A stretch of DNA of 64,000 nucleotides from an uncultured Candidatus Poseidoniales archaeon (GTDB lineage: Archaea > Thermoplasmatota > Poseidoniia > Poseidoniales > Poseidoniaceae), in assembly GCA_905182185.1 (NCBI GenBank), contig CAJJAP010000007.1, positions 81,461-145,460 on the forward strand, written 5' to 3'. A program made the translations under genes and the position numbers. How positions within the stretch are numbered: the first letter of the stretch is position 1; each line of letters opens with the position of its first letter. The notes below the pieces were generated by a model. The model was given only the letters and a program-made list of their open reading frames with translations, made no database searches and had not been told where the DNA came from. Of the stretch, positions 37,525-47,434 are shown one piece after another.

Positions 37525-37620
37525 ATGCAATTAGCAATTATTCTCGGACTATTATACCTGACTCTAACATCAATATTTCTTACAAATATTGCAAAGGTGA
37601 ATAAAGAAATTAGAATCTGA
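37525..37620 (+). CDS. Possible 31-residue single-helix membrane peptide
   Basis: In the gap between pyrG and the convergent NAD-kinase-like gene, a short frame encodes MQLAIILGLLYLTLTSIFLT followed by a short polar tail (NIAKVNKEIRI). That is the layout of a small membrane peptide: one hydrophobic helix and a basic end. AAGGAGTT lies about 18 bp upstream and CTATAATG directly before. Its stop is immediately next to the neighbouring gene's stop. Short frames arise by chance, so this is tentative. Confidence 0.3.
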   Translation: MQLAIILGLLYLTLTSIFLTNIAKVNKEIRI

Positions 37621-38820
37621 TTATTGTGCAATTCTAATTAGCCTCGTAGTACGGAAGCCTTGTAAAATTTTGATGAATCTTTTTTCTTGAAACTTCTCAT
37701 CAAGTATTGTATCGCCGGTATCTATTCGAACATTGGATAAACCAATCAATTTACTAGGGGTTGCAACACCAAGAATATTTTCAATTCCGATTTTCCTAAG
37801 AACGTCGGGTGAAAGTTGTAAATTACCTCTACCGATTAGGAATCCTTGGCCACCCATTGGTGAAAGAAGTAACAATATTGGCTTGGTTTGTCCATTAGAA
37901 TCACTGTGTTGATCTATTATCTCCAATAATCCTTGCTCATTTAAATCAAGATTAAGAGTACGCTTATTTCCATCGACGAGAGAAGGTGATTCTACATCTA
38001 TTCCGAGAAGAGTCAGATCATGGCCACAGTGTTTGCCGATACGATTCAAAGTCCCGCCACTACCCCACACTATCATCAAATCATCGTCATCTACGATCAA
38101 TGTTTTGACATGTTCAGCAAGTGCTTCGATGGTATCTTCCTCGCTTACCCGTTCAACCTGTTGTTTGGCTCCTTGCATAAATCTAGGACTACTTGGAGTC
38201 CATGCTTCACCATACATGCGAACTTTCCAAACACCGGTTTGGTAAACCTCTTCATCCAAATCCATAACCTCTGTAATTCCAGTTCTTAAATCGCCTAGAT
38301 GGTAAGCCAAAACAACTTCTGCGGCTGCTTTAGGAGTTGTAGCAAAACAACCGCTATGCATTTTTACTCCACCAGGAACTCCAACTATTGCTGTTTTAGA
38401 AGCAGATTTTCCGTTTACTTCGCCAAGAGTTCCAAGCGTTTTAACAATATCACGAGTAGTTCCATCTCCCCCTGCATAGAGAAGGAGATCTACTTCTGAA
38501 TCTATTAATTGCTTTACAAGTAAAGCCGTATCCTGTGCTGAAGTTAATTGAGGTGACTCTCCAATAATGGTCGCTGGTGTTTGCCCCATCCAAGAAGAAC
38601 CCATTGCCCCTGACCAACAGATGAGTTCAATTTCCTCACCTTGGCGATTAAGACTGCTATCAAGAAGTTCACTTAACTTCTCTACGCATTGCTGCATTCT
38701 TGGCCCTGAGCGGTCTTGGGCACCAGCAGCCCTTGCTTCTTCGGCCCTCCCATCACTTCCTTTGAAGCCCAAGCGGCCACCAAGGCCAGCATCAGGATTG
38801 ACGATGATGCCGACTCGCAT
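37621..38820 (-). CDS. ATP-NAD/AcoX kinase-family protein
   Basis: A 399-residue member of the NAD kinase/diacylglycerol-kinase fold. The signature LLLYAGGDGTTRDIVKTLG carries the GGDGT loop, and MRVGIIVNPDAGLGGRLGFKG is the standard start of archaeal COG3199-type proteins. The middle has VGVPGGVKMHSG and the end MGGQGFLIGRGNLQLSPDVL. The family may phosphorylate NAD or a related small molecule. It is about 100 residues longer than classical NadK. GGTGG precedes the ATG. It is divergent from the short hypothetical gene. Confidence 0.85.
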   Translation of the reverse strand: MRVGIIVNPDAGLGGRLGFKGSDGRAEEARAAGAQDRSGPRMQQCVEKLSELLDSSLNRQGEEIELICWSGAMGSSWMGQTPATIIGESPQLTSAQDTALLVKQLIDSEVDLLLYAGGDGTTRDIVKTLGTLGEVNGKSASKTAIVGVPGGVKMHSGCFATTPKAAAEVVLAYHLGDLRTGITEVMDLDEEVYQTGVWKVRMYGEAWTPSSPRFMQGAKQQVERVSEEDTIEALAEHVKTLIVDDDDLMIVWGSGGTLNRIGKHCGHDLTLLGIDVESPSLVDGNKRTLNLDLNEQGLLEIIDQHSDSNGQTKPILLLLSPMGGQGFLIGRGNLQLSPDVLRKIGIENILGVATPSKLIGLSNVRIDTGDTILDEKFQEKRFIKILQGFRTTRLIRIAQ

Positions 38821-38881
38821 AGTACCGCCACCTGCTCAACATTCATCAATGTGCGGAGAAAAAATATTGCAGATTTTTTAG

Positions 38882-39334
38882 ATGATTATCAACAATATTG
38901 ATTTGGTATCAACTTCTAGCCCAACCATGCGAAGTCATGATGACACTATTCCAAACCTAGAGGATGCGGTTTCTGGAGGTTTTTCAGAATTCAAAATCGG
39001 TGAAAAGAAATTTAAAGAATCTGAGCAAAAGGAAGAAGAAACGATTGAGCAATCTGCTGTAGAAACTAATCCTATTGAAAAATCAGAACCGAAGTACGGC
39101 TACAAAATTGATGCTGTTGAGTCAAGAGAGTCATTCGTAGTCAAGGCCAATTCTGCCACAATGGAGGCAAAGCAAGGTCTTGCGATTACAAGTCCTGCGG
39201 AAGAACAACGTATCGCTCAGGAAAAGGCTCGAATTGAGGCCGAAGCCCTAGCACTACAACCGCAAAAGCCCCAACAACAAGTCAAAGATAAGCCATCTTC
39301 AACAATCGGTGATGACTTTGATGTTGCATGGTAA
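38882..39334 (+). CDS. Small low-complexity charged protein, unknown
   Basis: Not recognised. 150 residues, Glu/Lys/Gln-rich, probably disordered with a helix (EEQRIAQEKARIEAEALALQ), ending TIGDDFDVAW. An internal ATG (MRSHDD) could be the real start 16 codons later. It sits between the NAD-kinase-like gene (divergent) and thrS (same strand). A soluble adaptor is conceivable, but there is no evidence for a function. Confidence 0.45.
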   Translation: MIINNIDLVSTSSPTMRSHDDTIPNLEDAVSGGFSEFKIGEKKFKESEQKEEETIEQSAVETNPIEKSEPKYGYKIDAVESRESFVVKANSATMEAKQGLAITSPAEEQRIAQEKARIEAEALALQPQKPQQQVKDKPSSTIGDDFDVAW

Positions 39335-39466
39335 TCAATTTCAAGTTACTAATTATCTGATTAGAAGTAATCAGAACCAAAGGTGGATTTGATAGGTTGG
39401 AGGCGTCCCCCAAGGATTGTCAGGCACAACCTACGGGGCGTGTTTCAACAGTCTGAGGCTAGTGTG

Positions 39467-41500
39467 ATGTCAATGATTAACGTAACTTTACCAGATGGAA
39501 CAATCAACGAGTATGCTGAAGGTATTACCTGTGCTGAAGTAATTACTGATGCATTAGGCCGCAAACATGGATGCTTAGCGGCAACGGTTGATGGTGTTGA
39601 AAAAGACATGTCGACTAAACTTTCATCCAGTTGCTCAGTTGTAGGTATTCTTTCAACTTCGGAAGAGGGAATTCACATTCTACGCCATAGTGCTGCACAT
39701 CTTTTGGCACAGGCGGTTACCGAACTTTATCCTGGCGCATTGCCAACTATTGGCCCTGCTATTGAAAGAGGATTTTACTACGATTTCAAAATGGACCCTA
39801 TTACAGAGGCTGACCTTAAGGCTATCCAAAAGAAAATGCAATTCTTAGCAAAGCAAAATGCCGTCGTTGAAAGAATTGAATTGAATGAAGAAGATTTGAA
39901 ATCTCATTTCGAGCACAATCCATACAAGATGGAAATAATCAATGATAAATTGGAAGATGGTGCTGGTTCCACTATTTACAAGCAAGGTGAATGGTACGAC
40001 CTTTGTCTTGGACCGCATGTTCCTAATCTATCTCGGTTGATGTTTGTCAAACTAACTTCGGTCTCTTCTGCATATTGGCGTGGAGATCAAGATAGAGAAC
40101 AATTAGTACGGATTTATGGATTTGTTGAGCCAACAAAGGAAGCTCTACAATCGACCCTAAAAAATATTGAAGAAGCCAAGAAAAGAGACCATCGTAAACT
40201 TGGAAAGGACTTGCAATTATTCCATATTGATGAAGAAGTTGGCCAGGGACTAATCTTGTGGACCCCTCGCGGTTCAATCATCCGTCAAGAATTACAGGAT
40301 TTCATTTCCTTCCATTTACGCCGACAAGGATACTCGCAAGTATTCACTCCACACGTTGGAAAATTAGATTTGTACCGCACCTCTGGGCATTTCCCTTACT
40401 ATCAAGAGTCGCAATATCCACCACTTGTTGAAAAAGACTTGATGAAGAAATTGGCAGATGAAGGATGCTCGTGTTCTGAACTTGCAAATTTAATGAAATC
40501 TGGTGATATCGATGGATATATGCTAAAACCAATGAATTGCCCTCACCACGTCAAGATTTATTCATCTCAAGCCCGTAGTTATCGTGACTTACCTTTGAGG
40601 TTGGCTGAATTCGGAACCGTATATCGCTGGGAACAATCTGGTGAAATATCGGGTATGACCAGAGTCCGTGGATTTACTCAAGATGATGCCCATCTATTCG
40701 TAACCGAGGAACAAATCGCTGAGGAAGTTCTAGGTTGTATTGAATTGGTTCAAATTATCTTTAACAAATTGGGAATGACTGATTATAGGGTAAGAGTTGG
40801 CTTAAGAGACCCAGATTCTGACAAATATGTTGGTCAGCCTGAAGCCTGGGATAAGGCGGAAGATGCCTGCCGCTCTGCTGCTCAATCATTAGGTGTTGAA
40901 TGGACTGAAGAAGAAGGTGAGGCTGCATTTTACGGACCAAAGATAGATTTCGTTGTTAGAGATGTTATCGGAAGAGAATGGCAACTTGGAACTGTTCAAG
41001 TCGATTACAACCTTCCTGAGCGATTTGACCTTTCCTACAAAGGAAACGATGGGGAAATGCATCGCCCTGTAATGATTCACAGAGCACCATTCGGTAGCAT
41101 GGAAAGGTTCGTCGGAGTTCTGATTGAACACTTTGCTGGAAAATTCCCTACTTGGTTAACACCGACTCAATGCCATATTATTACAATCTCAGAGAAGCAT
41201 AAGCAATATGCGCAGGAAGTTGCAGATCTGCTTAAAGAAAAAGAAATTCGTGTATTGGTTGATGATGGAGACGATACAATTGGTAAGAAGATTCGTACCC
41301 ACAGGAAAATGCAACCTGCCTACATGGTAATCCTCGGAGAAGGTGAGGCAGAGAACAGAACTGTAAGTCTAAGGGCGAGAAATGGTGACCAGATCTCCGA
41401 TTTACCTCTAGACCAGTTCATAGAGGACCTAATGGCAGAGATTTCTAACAAAGAATCACAGCCATGCTTGGTTCCTAGCCAGCTGCAATCTGAAGATTGA
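39467..41500 (+). CDS. thrS: Threonyl-tRNA synthetase, bacterial type
   Basis: Charges tRNA-Thr. 677 residues starting MSMINVTLPDG with a TGS domain, then the editing/SAD domain (HILRHSAAHLLAQAV and the later CLGPHVPN region), then the class II core. The core has motif 2 and zinc ligands (KPMNCPHHVKIYSS; YRWEQSGE; RGFTQDDAHLFV) and motif 3 (HRAPFGSMERF), plus an anticodon-binding C-terminus. This is the bacterial form with the N-terminal editing domain, rather than the archaeal type with its distinct editing domain. GAGG precedes the chosen ATG. The frame also opens 28 residues earlier. Confidence 0.96.
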   Translation: MSMINVTLPDGTINEYAEGITCAEVITDALGRKHGCLAATVDGVEKDMSTKLSSSCSVVGILSTSEEGIHILRHSAAHLLAQAVTELYPGALPTIGPAIERGFYYDFKMDPITEADLKAIQKKMQFLAKQNAVVERIELNEEDLKSHFEHNPYKMEIINDKLEDGAGSTIYKQGEWYDLCLGPHVPNLSRLMFVKLTSVSSAYWRGDQDREQLVRIYGFVEPTKEALQSTLKNIEEAKKRDHRKLGKDLQLFHIDEEVGQGLILWTPRGSIIRQELQDFISFHLRRQGYSQVFTPHVGKLDLYRTSGHFPYYQESQYPPLVEKDLMKKLADEGCSCSELANLMKSGDIDGYMLKPMNCPHHVKIYSSQARSYRDLPLRLAEFGTVYRWEQSGEISGMTRVRGFTQDDAHLFVTEEQIAEEVLGCIELVQIIFNKLGMTDYRVRVGLRDPDSDKYVGQPEAWDKAEDACRSAAQSLGVEWTEEEGEAAFYGPKIDFVVRDVIGREWQLGTVQVDYNLPERFDLSYKGNDGEMHRPVMIHRAPFGSMERFVGVLIEHFAGKFPTWLTPTQCHIITISEKHKQYAQEVADLLKEKEIRVLVDDGDDTIGKKIRTHRKMQPAYMVILGEGEAENRTVSLRARNGDQISDLPLDQFIEDLMAEISNKESQPCLVPSQLQSED

Positions 41501-41585
41501 TGGCCAAATAATAATCGCTTTGAAAATCTCCTTTTTGCATTATTGCAAACCATAAGGTGAAATGCAAAAAGAATGAGCAGAGATT

Positions 41586-44135
41586 ATGAGCGCACCTCCT
41601 ATCATCACTGAGTTTTCAGTGGAGGCTCTAGTGCCCTTGTTTTTTGCAATATCTACGGCTCTATTATTTTGGAATAGAATCGTTCCAAGACAACTACGAG
41701 GTTTACAAGTTGCCTTTGAAACTGGTGACAAGAGATATGAAGTTCACAAAGTCACACAATCCCTGCAGGATGCCAAAGATTTACTCACTAGCAAATACAT
41801 GAGGTTCGGAGTTTCTTCATATCTATTCGCATTGACAGGGACTCTTCTGCTCTTTTTTGAATATCTTATGATTCATTTTGGTATTTATTCGGGCTATCAT
41901 GCACAAACATTAGCCTTGGCACTACTGATGATAATCTGGCCTGCTGTTGTATCAAGTGGTGCATCTCTTGGCGCACAAGTCATCAAACCTCTCGGCAACA
42001 CGAGAGCGACTTTACAAGATTCTTCAATTTGGAGAACATATTCATATTTGTTATTAGCAATAATTTGGTTCGGTTTGGTTGCAATTATCTCCTTGACATT
42101 GGAGATCAATGATGTTCCACAGGATCGAATTTTCTCTATCGCAGCATTTACTGCTTTCGCACCAGCGATATTAGCCTACGGCAGAATACTAGGTTCTTCT
42201 TGGCAAGCGCTACATCAATCTAGCAAAAAAATTGCTGCCGGAGAACCTTCACCCTTCCACAATCACATTCCATCTACAAAACAAATCGCTGTTGCTTCAA
42301 TTGTAAAATGGAATCTAATAGCAATGCCGTTTGTCGCAATTAATACTGTTATTTCTCTAATTGCATTAGTTTATGACCCAACACTATTTGTTCACTCCGA
42401 TAGGGTAATCGGACTTCCAGAGTACAGTATTCAATCAACAATAATGGAGGAAGGAGGTTTACTCGGTTTTGGATTGATTGAACTGTTCTCACATATTCCT
42501 CAAGCCGGCATTAGAGTTCCAATTGTCACTGCATTGCTGCTTTTCCTTCTTCTCAACGTAGCGTTAATCGGTTTCCTATTCATCTATGAAGTTGCAAGGA
42601 TTCTTTTCCTCGATATCCATGATGTGTCGGGGAGAGGGGGCATAAGATTAGCAGATTCAAGACTACTGAGAGCCGAAATATCAGTTCAAGCAAAGGTTCT
42701 AAATTTTTGTTTCACCGGATTTGCTGGACAAAGTATGCTATTGCTATCGCTGGCAATGATCACATTCTGGGATTCAAGTTTTCTACCTCAAGGTGAAACT
42801 TGTGGCTCTTGGGAGAATAGCGTTTGCGGGATACTAACGAAGGATGGTTTAGAAGAATTAACATGGATGTTAGCCGCAGGAGGTCAAGTTTCCTTCCTCT
42901 TTGTATGGGCAGGTTCTATCAATCGAGGTAGTAAATTAGAAGATATTAATTTTGATGCTTCAATGAGTGAAAACAGAGAGATGTTAACTCAATTAGAAGA
43001 TAAAATATACCTCAAGCAAAAACCAATTTCGCAACTTATCGCCGATGATGAATGGGATCGACTATTCAAACAATTAGACATTATTTTAGAAGGCCATGGA
43101 GAAGAACTAGAGGGCCTTGACCTAGTTAGAAGAATTAGTGCTAAAATGACCATCTATTGTAGTCTTGGGCGATGGGATGAGGCTGAAGAGGACGCAATTT
43201 CATTACTGGCCATGCGCGGTGGTAGAGAAGCTCAAATCGCAAGAATGGTGCTAACTGCTGCTAGCCTTGCTCAGAGAGATTTAGCCGAAGCCAAGCCTCG
43301 CTTGGCATTCTTATCCGATGATGATATTGAAGGTGCTAGATTACAATGGTTTGCCAGTATTCTAAGCCCTAAATCAAGAAAATTATCACCAGATTTTCAT
43401 GCAATGCTCGCAGTAGATCCACTGACCAAGAGAAATATGGACCTGATAAAGAGAATGATTACTGGAACATCTGTTAGTAAATTGAAACCACATAATAATC
43501 CTGCGGGAAGGATGCAGTTCTTAGGAGATATTGCTAGACTAAGGTTGGAAGGGCAATTTGAAACAGCAATCAATTTAATTGAAGGATTTATTGAGGAAAA
43601 TGATATCAAAGAATGGCCACATGGTAACTTAGTTCGTGCTTTAATTAACTATGATGAAGGTCGAATAAACACCGCTGCGGATATGACTGAGAAATTGTTT
43701 GATACAAATTCACGCCATCCGCATATCCGAACATTTATTCGCCATTTATCCACTATTGGCCATACTGAATATTCATTGTATGAGGAAACTGGAATGGAAT
43801 GGTGCATTGATTCTGAATTGGATTGGGTCAGTGCTTGGGAAAATATGCACAATGTTGCACCAGCACCCGAACTCATCAACAATAAATTGAAGAAACATGC
43901 TTGGAAGGCAAATGCCTGGATTGCTCATGATGCAGGAAATGGCTTACAATCGGCTCTAGCAAAGAAAGGAAAAGCTTGGAAAACTTTGAATGGCGATAAT
44001 TCACTCCTTCCGATTTGCCTATACACCCATCTAACTGGAATTGTTGTTACCTTGGGTGGTATGCCGGTCGATTTAGGATTACCTGGCGACCTTGATTTGA
44101 AGAGTATTGAGGCAAATGGCCTAATCGATTTGTGA
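41586..44135 (+). CDS. Large membrane protein with helical-repeat cytoplasmic domain, unknown
   Basis: Not recognised. 849 residues: about eight hydrophobic helices in the first half (for example FALTGTLLLFFEYLMIHFG and LLLSLAMITFWDSS), then an approximately 400-residue soluble helical region that looks like TPR/SEL1-type repeats (LVRRISAKMTIYCSLGRWDE; AQIARMVLTAASLAQRDLAE). One external loop holds a Cys pair (GETCGSWENSVCG). The layout suggests a membrane-bound scaffold. It lies between thrS and the divergent pyrI. No family is known to me. Confidence 0.6.
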   Translation: MSAPPIITEFSVEALVPLFFAISTALLFWNRIVPRQLRGLQVAFETGDKRYEVHKVTQSLQDAKDLLTSKYMRFGVSSYLFALTGTLLLFFEYLMIHFGIYSGYHAQTLALALLMIIWPAVVSSGASLGAQVIKPLGNTRATLQDSSIWRTYSYLLLAIIWFGLVAIISLTLEINDVPQDRIFSIAAFTAFAPAILAYGRILGSSWQALHQSSKKIAAGEPSPFHNHIPSTKQIAVASIVKWNLIAMPFVAINTVISLIALVYDPTLFVHSDRVIGLPEYSIQSTIMEEGGLLGFGLIELFSHIPQAGIRVPIVTALLLFLLLNVALIGFLFIYEVARILFLDIHDVSGRGGIRLADSRLLRAEISVQAKVLNFCFTGFAGQSMLLLSLAMITFWDSSFLPQGETCGSWENSVCGILTKDGLEELTWMLAAGGQVSFLFVWAGSINRGSKLEDINFDASMSENREMLTQLEDKIYLKQKPISQLIADDEWDRLFKQLDIILEGHGEELEGLDLVRRISAKMTIYCSLGRWDEAEEDAISLLAMRGGREAQIARMVLTAASLAQRDLAEAKPRLAFLSDDDIEGARLQWFASILSPKSRKLSPDFHAMLAVDPLTKRNMDLIKRMITGTSVSKLKPHNNPAGRMQFLGDIARLRLEGQFETAINLIEGFIEENDIKEWPHGNLVRALINYDEGRINTAADMTEKLFDTNSRHPHIRTFIRHLSTIGHTEYSLYEETGMEWCIDSELDWVSAWENMHNVAPAPELINNKLKKHAWKANAWIAHDAGNGLQSALAKKGKAWKTLNGDNSLLPICLYTHLTGIVVTLGGMPVDLGLPGDLDLKSIEANGLIDL

Positions 44136-44140
44136 TTAAT

Positions 44141-44617
44141 TCACAAAACGTTCTTGATCAATTCATCCAAGTCCTGTGGTCGACCACAATAATGGCAACG
44201 TATGTGTAATGGGTCTCTACCAATAACCTTGAGACGGTGTGGTAGAGGTTCACGCAAATTGGTTGTAATACAATTAGAGAATGTGCAGCGAACAACATTC
44301 AAAACCTCAGTTCCGAGGTTGATAGTCAATTTTTCTGCTACAGAGTACGCTCTAATAATCGCCACATGTGCATCTGGTGCGACTAAAGCAAGACGGTCTA
44401 ATTCTGTTTGAGTCAATTCTCGGTCTTCGACCTTGATGATATCCTTGGCACCCATTTTCTTGGATGGAACATTCATGACCAAAGAAACTGGTACCGATGA
44501 TTTACCGCCGATTCCGAGCATCTCAAGAACTCTGAGTGCTTGACCGGATGGGATATGATCAACAACAGTACCGTTACGAATTGCAGTCACACGGCGCATG
44601 CTATGTTCATTTGGCAT
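44141..44617 (-). CDS. pyrI: Aspartate carbamoyltransferase regulatory subunit PyrI
   Basis: The 158-residue zinc regulatory subunit of the ATCase holoenzyme. It binds effector nucleotides through the N-terminal domain (VTAIRNGTVVDHIPSGQALR) and contacts PyrB through a zinc site: Cys pairs CTFSNC and CHYCG near the C-terminus. Its ATG shares one base with the pyrB stop (TGATG). The archaeal PyrB-PyrI pairing gives CTP/ATP feedback on pyrimidine synthesis. No odd residues were noticed. Confidence 0.96.
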   Translation of the reverse strand: MPNEHSMRRVTAIRNGTVVDHIPSGQALRVLEMLGIGGKSSVPVSLVMNVPSKKMGAKDIIKVEDRELTQTELDRLALVAPDAHVAIIRAYSVAEKLTINLGTEVLNVVRCTFSNCITTNLREPLPHRLKVIGRDPLHIRCHYCGRPQDLDELIKNVL

Positions 44618-45567
44618 CAGAGTGCACCCCCTTCGGATTCAACATCCACGGGAACTGTAACACCTAGAAGATAACAAATCAATGCCATTCTAGCAACAAC
44701 TCCATTGAATGCTTGATTGAAATAGCAAGCATGGCGGGTTGAATCTACACTTGCATGTATTTCATCAACTCTTGGCAATGGATGCATAATAATCATTTCA
44801 GACTTTACATCTGCGAGATTGTCTGCATGTAATTTGTATCCCCCTGCGCAACGGGCATATTCATCCTCATCGACAAATCTTTCCTTCTGAATACGAGTCA
44901 TATATACTACATCTGCATCGTTAATTGAACCCAATAAATCCTCAGTTTCAACCACATTTGCACCACTCTCTCTAAGGTCTGATACAATTTCTGTTGGCAT
45001 CTTCAATAATTTAGGGCTAGCAAAAATCAATTGACAGCCGAATCTGGTTAATGCGTGTGATAAGGAGTGAACTGTTCTTCCATATCTCAAATCACCTGCT
45101 AGGACAACCTTCAATCCCTCTAGAGTTCCATGTGCTTGCCTAATAGTAAACAAATCGAGCATGGTTTGAGTTGGATGGTGTCCGGCGCCATCTCCACCGT
45201 TCATAATTGGTACACGGGCTGAGTCTTGCGCATATTGTGCAGCACCTTGACGTGGGTGTCGCATAGCGATTATGTCAGTATAGCCATCGACCATTTGAAT
45301 GGTATCGAAAAGAGTCTCCCCCTTTACCACCGAGGAGTTTTTAATGTCTCCAAGATTTACTACTTCGCCACCTAAACGCTTCATTGCAGTCTCAAATGAC
45401 ATACGAGTTCTGGTGCTTGGTTCAAAAAACAGATTGCCCAGAATTCTTCCTTGTAACAGTGGCAAAAAGAGTTCACCTTTAGCCACTGGAAGTAATCTTG
45501 TAGCATCATCTAAAATCTTGATGATCTGTTCATTTGTTAGGTCGTCCATCGTGATGAGTCCCGCCAT
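44617..45567 (-). CDS. pyrB: Aspartate carbamoyltransferase catalytic subunit PyrB
   Basis: Makes N-carbamoyl-L-aspartate from carbamoyl phosphate and aspartate, the committed pyrimidine step. 316 residues with the carbamoyl phosphate site STRTRMSFE, the aspartate/carbamoyl loop HPTQTMLDLF and DLRYGRTVHSLS. The ATG (MAGLITMDDL) is preceded by GAGGAGAGG; a TTG seven codons upstream was rejected. It overlaps pyrI by one base, so the subunits are made in concert. Confidence 0.97.
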   Translation of the reverse strand: MAGLITMDDLTNEQIIKILDDATRLLPVAKGELFLPLLQGRILGNLFFEPSTRTRMSFETAMKRLGGEVVNLGDIKNSSVVKGETLFDTIQMVDGYTDIIAMRHPRQGAAQYAQDSARVPIMNGGDGAGHHPTQTMLDLFTIRQAHGTLEGLKVVLAGDLRYGRTVHSLSHALTRFGCQLIFASPKLLKMPTEIVSDLRESGANVVETEDLLGSINDADVVYMTRIQKERFVDEDEYARCAGGYKLHADNLADVKSEMIIMHPLPRVDEIHASVDSTRHACYFNQAFNGVVARMALICYLLGVTVPVDVESEGGAL

Positions 45568-45641
45568 ATTCTTCCCTCTCCTCAGCAAGCCGGCGCGAGT
45601 CGGTATTGAACATTGCCACTAAGCAAGGTAGGGTGATTGTT

Positions 45642-47429
45642 ATGGCTGGTTGCTTGCCAGCGTTTTCTATGCAAGCATGGGCTGATGTCGAAAAGGCAAT
45701 TCAAGCCGAGAAATTAATGCGCAATAAGAAGATGGATAACCTTGTTAATTTCAGTGCTTTTTCACTATTGGCTGCTGCAATATGGTTAGCATGGCCGGCA
45801 CTTAATTCTGCAATAGAAGGAGAGAGTGGAATCATTTCAGGATTGGGACTACCAATCATAGTTTTGGTATGGGGAGTAATAATTCAAGATATAGTTGTTG
45901 ATGACGCTAAGGCACGTTCGAGAGTGGGTGGTGGCGCAAGTATTATTTGGCCAATATTGTTGATGATCGCAGCGTTAAATGTAGATTTTACTCTTTCAAC
46001 TGCGAGTTTAGGTAGCATCCTAGTAGCAATAGTCGCATTCTTTTGCTACAAATCAGCCGCAAATACTCTACAAGGTAACCTTGGAGTACTTCGCTTTCGC
46101 TCTTTGATGACCGCTGTTGGCTGTTTGACATCTTTTTCACTATTTATCGGTAAAATACCTGATAGTATGTCTAAACATTGGTTTTTAACAATTTCAATCT
46201 TATTAATTTCATTCGCTGAAGTAACCTATACCTGGGTAAAAGGTGATGACCAGAAAGAGATTAGAAAAAGGTTTAGAAAAATATTAGACCAAGTTGAAAA
46301 CCAATTATTAGAATTGAAAGCCAAGGGTGCAGCTGTTGACCAAGCCAGTAGTTTGGTGACAACTGCTCAAGAGGAAGGTCATATTGACCCAGTTTATGGA
46401 ATGAGGCTACTAGATGATGCTCAAGAGGAGATTAAACGCTCAATATCTCTTGCAGGTGATGTGAAAGTCATTATGCAAGATGCAAAATCTGCAGTTGAGG
46501 CTGCTGAGGATATAGCACCAATTGCAAAGCGTCCAAGAAAGTCCTTCAATGCTGGAGTTAGAGAAGTTGAATTAGGTTCATTGCGTGATGGAGAGTTACT
46601 ATTTAGGCAAGCCAAGAAATCTGCAAATGAGATTATTGAATGGTGGCGTCCTGCTGAAAATGCGATAACTGAAGCCTCACGCCAATTAAGTGGAAAAAGC
46701 GGAGATGCTGTTGAGCATTTGCTAGAAATGTTAACCGATGCCAAGAAAAAACTCTCCGCTGAAAAACCAAAAGAGGCTTTTGAATATGCTGTAGTAATTC
46801 CTCAGCAATTGGCAGCAGATGGTGATGCGCAAGCCAAAGCAGAGAAATCTGTCAATGAAGCCGAAAGACAACTCAAGCAAATCGATGGATTGGATACCTC
46901 TGATATGGAGAAACGATTATCTCGAGCAAAAGAAGAAATGGAAAAGGGCAATGCAAGTCAAGCGATGGGATTAGCAGATGGAGTTGTAAGGACAATTATT
47001 GCTGAACGTGCTGCAATGGATGATGTTCGTAAAGCACTACGTCAACGCAAGAAATTGAAAAAGCAATTTGAAACGAGAGAAGATATAGAAATGTGGCAAT
47101 CTAAACTTGATGAGATTGATGCTGCTGCGGATGAAAAACAATGGACTCATGCTGCCACTCTTCTCGAAAGGATGACCAAAGAACTCGATAAAGAAGGTCG
47201 TGCAAGTGATGATGCTCTAGAACTATATGATTTCGTAATGGATGAATGGAGAATTCTTCGCAATCAATGTGAAGCTGCATTCATCAAAGTTACTGATGAT
47301 GACCGCCGTGACTGTGAACAAGCAATTGCTCTTGCAGAAGAACAACTTGGGATTGGTAAAATCCCCGAATGTTTAGAGCTATTATCCAAGGCAGATTCGG
47401 CAATGGAAAAATTACGAAGAAGGATCTAA
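45642..47429 (+). CDS. Membrane-anchored coiled-coil protein, unknown
   Basis: Not recognised. About 595 residues: six or so N-terminal hydrophobic segments (about 45-200) followed by a roughly 380-residue almost entirely helical cytoplasmic region, rich in Ala/Glu/Lys with heptad-like spacing (for example EDIEMWQSKLDEIDAAADEK). It ends KADSAMEKLRRRI. The ATG follows GGGTGAT. It resembles the 849-residue neighbour in having a membrane head and a helical tail, but I see no shared motif. A possible structural or scaffold role is inference. Confidence 0.6.
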   Translation: MAGCLPAFSMQAWADVEKAIQAEKLMRNKKMDNLVNFSAFSLLAAAIWLAWPALNSAIEGESGIISGLGLPIIVLVWGVIIQDIVVDDAKARSRVGGGASIIWPILLMIAALNVDFTLSTASLGSILVAIVAFFCYKSAANTLQGNLGVLRFRSLMTAVGCLTSFSLFIGKIPDSMSKHWFLTISILLISFAEVTYTWVKGDDQKEIRKRFRKILDQVENQLLELKAKGAAVDQASSLVTTAQEEGHIDPVYGMRLLDDAQEEIKRSISLAGDVKVIMQDAKSAVEAAEDIAPIAKRPRKSFNAGVREVELGSLRDGELLFRQAKKSANEIIEWWRPAENAITEASRQLSGKSGDAVEHLLEMLTDAKKKLSAEKPKEAFEYAVVIPQQLAADGDAQAKAEKSVNEAERQLKQIDGLDTSDMEKRLSRAKEEMEKGNASQAMGLADGVVRTIIAERAAMDDVRKALRQRKKLKKQFETREDIEMWQSKLDEIDAAADEKQWTHAATLLERMTKELDKEGRASDDALELYDFVMDEWRILRNQCEAAFIKVTDDDRRDCEQAIALAEEQLGIGKIPECLELLSKADSAMEKLRRRI

Positions 47430-47434
47430 ACAGT

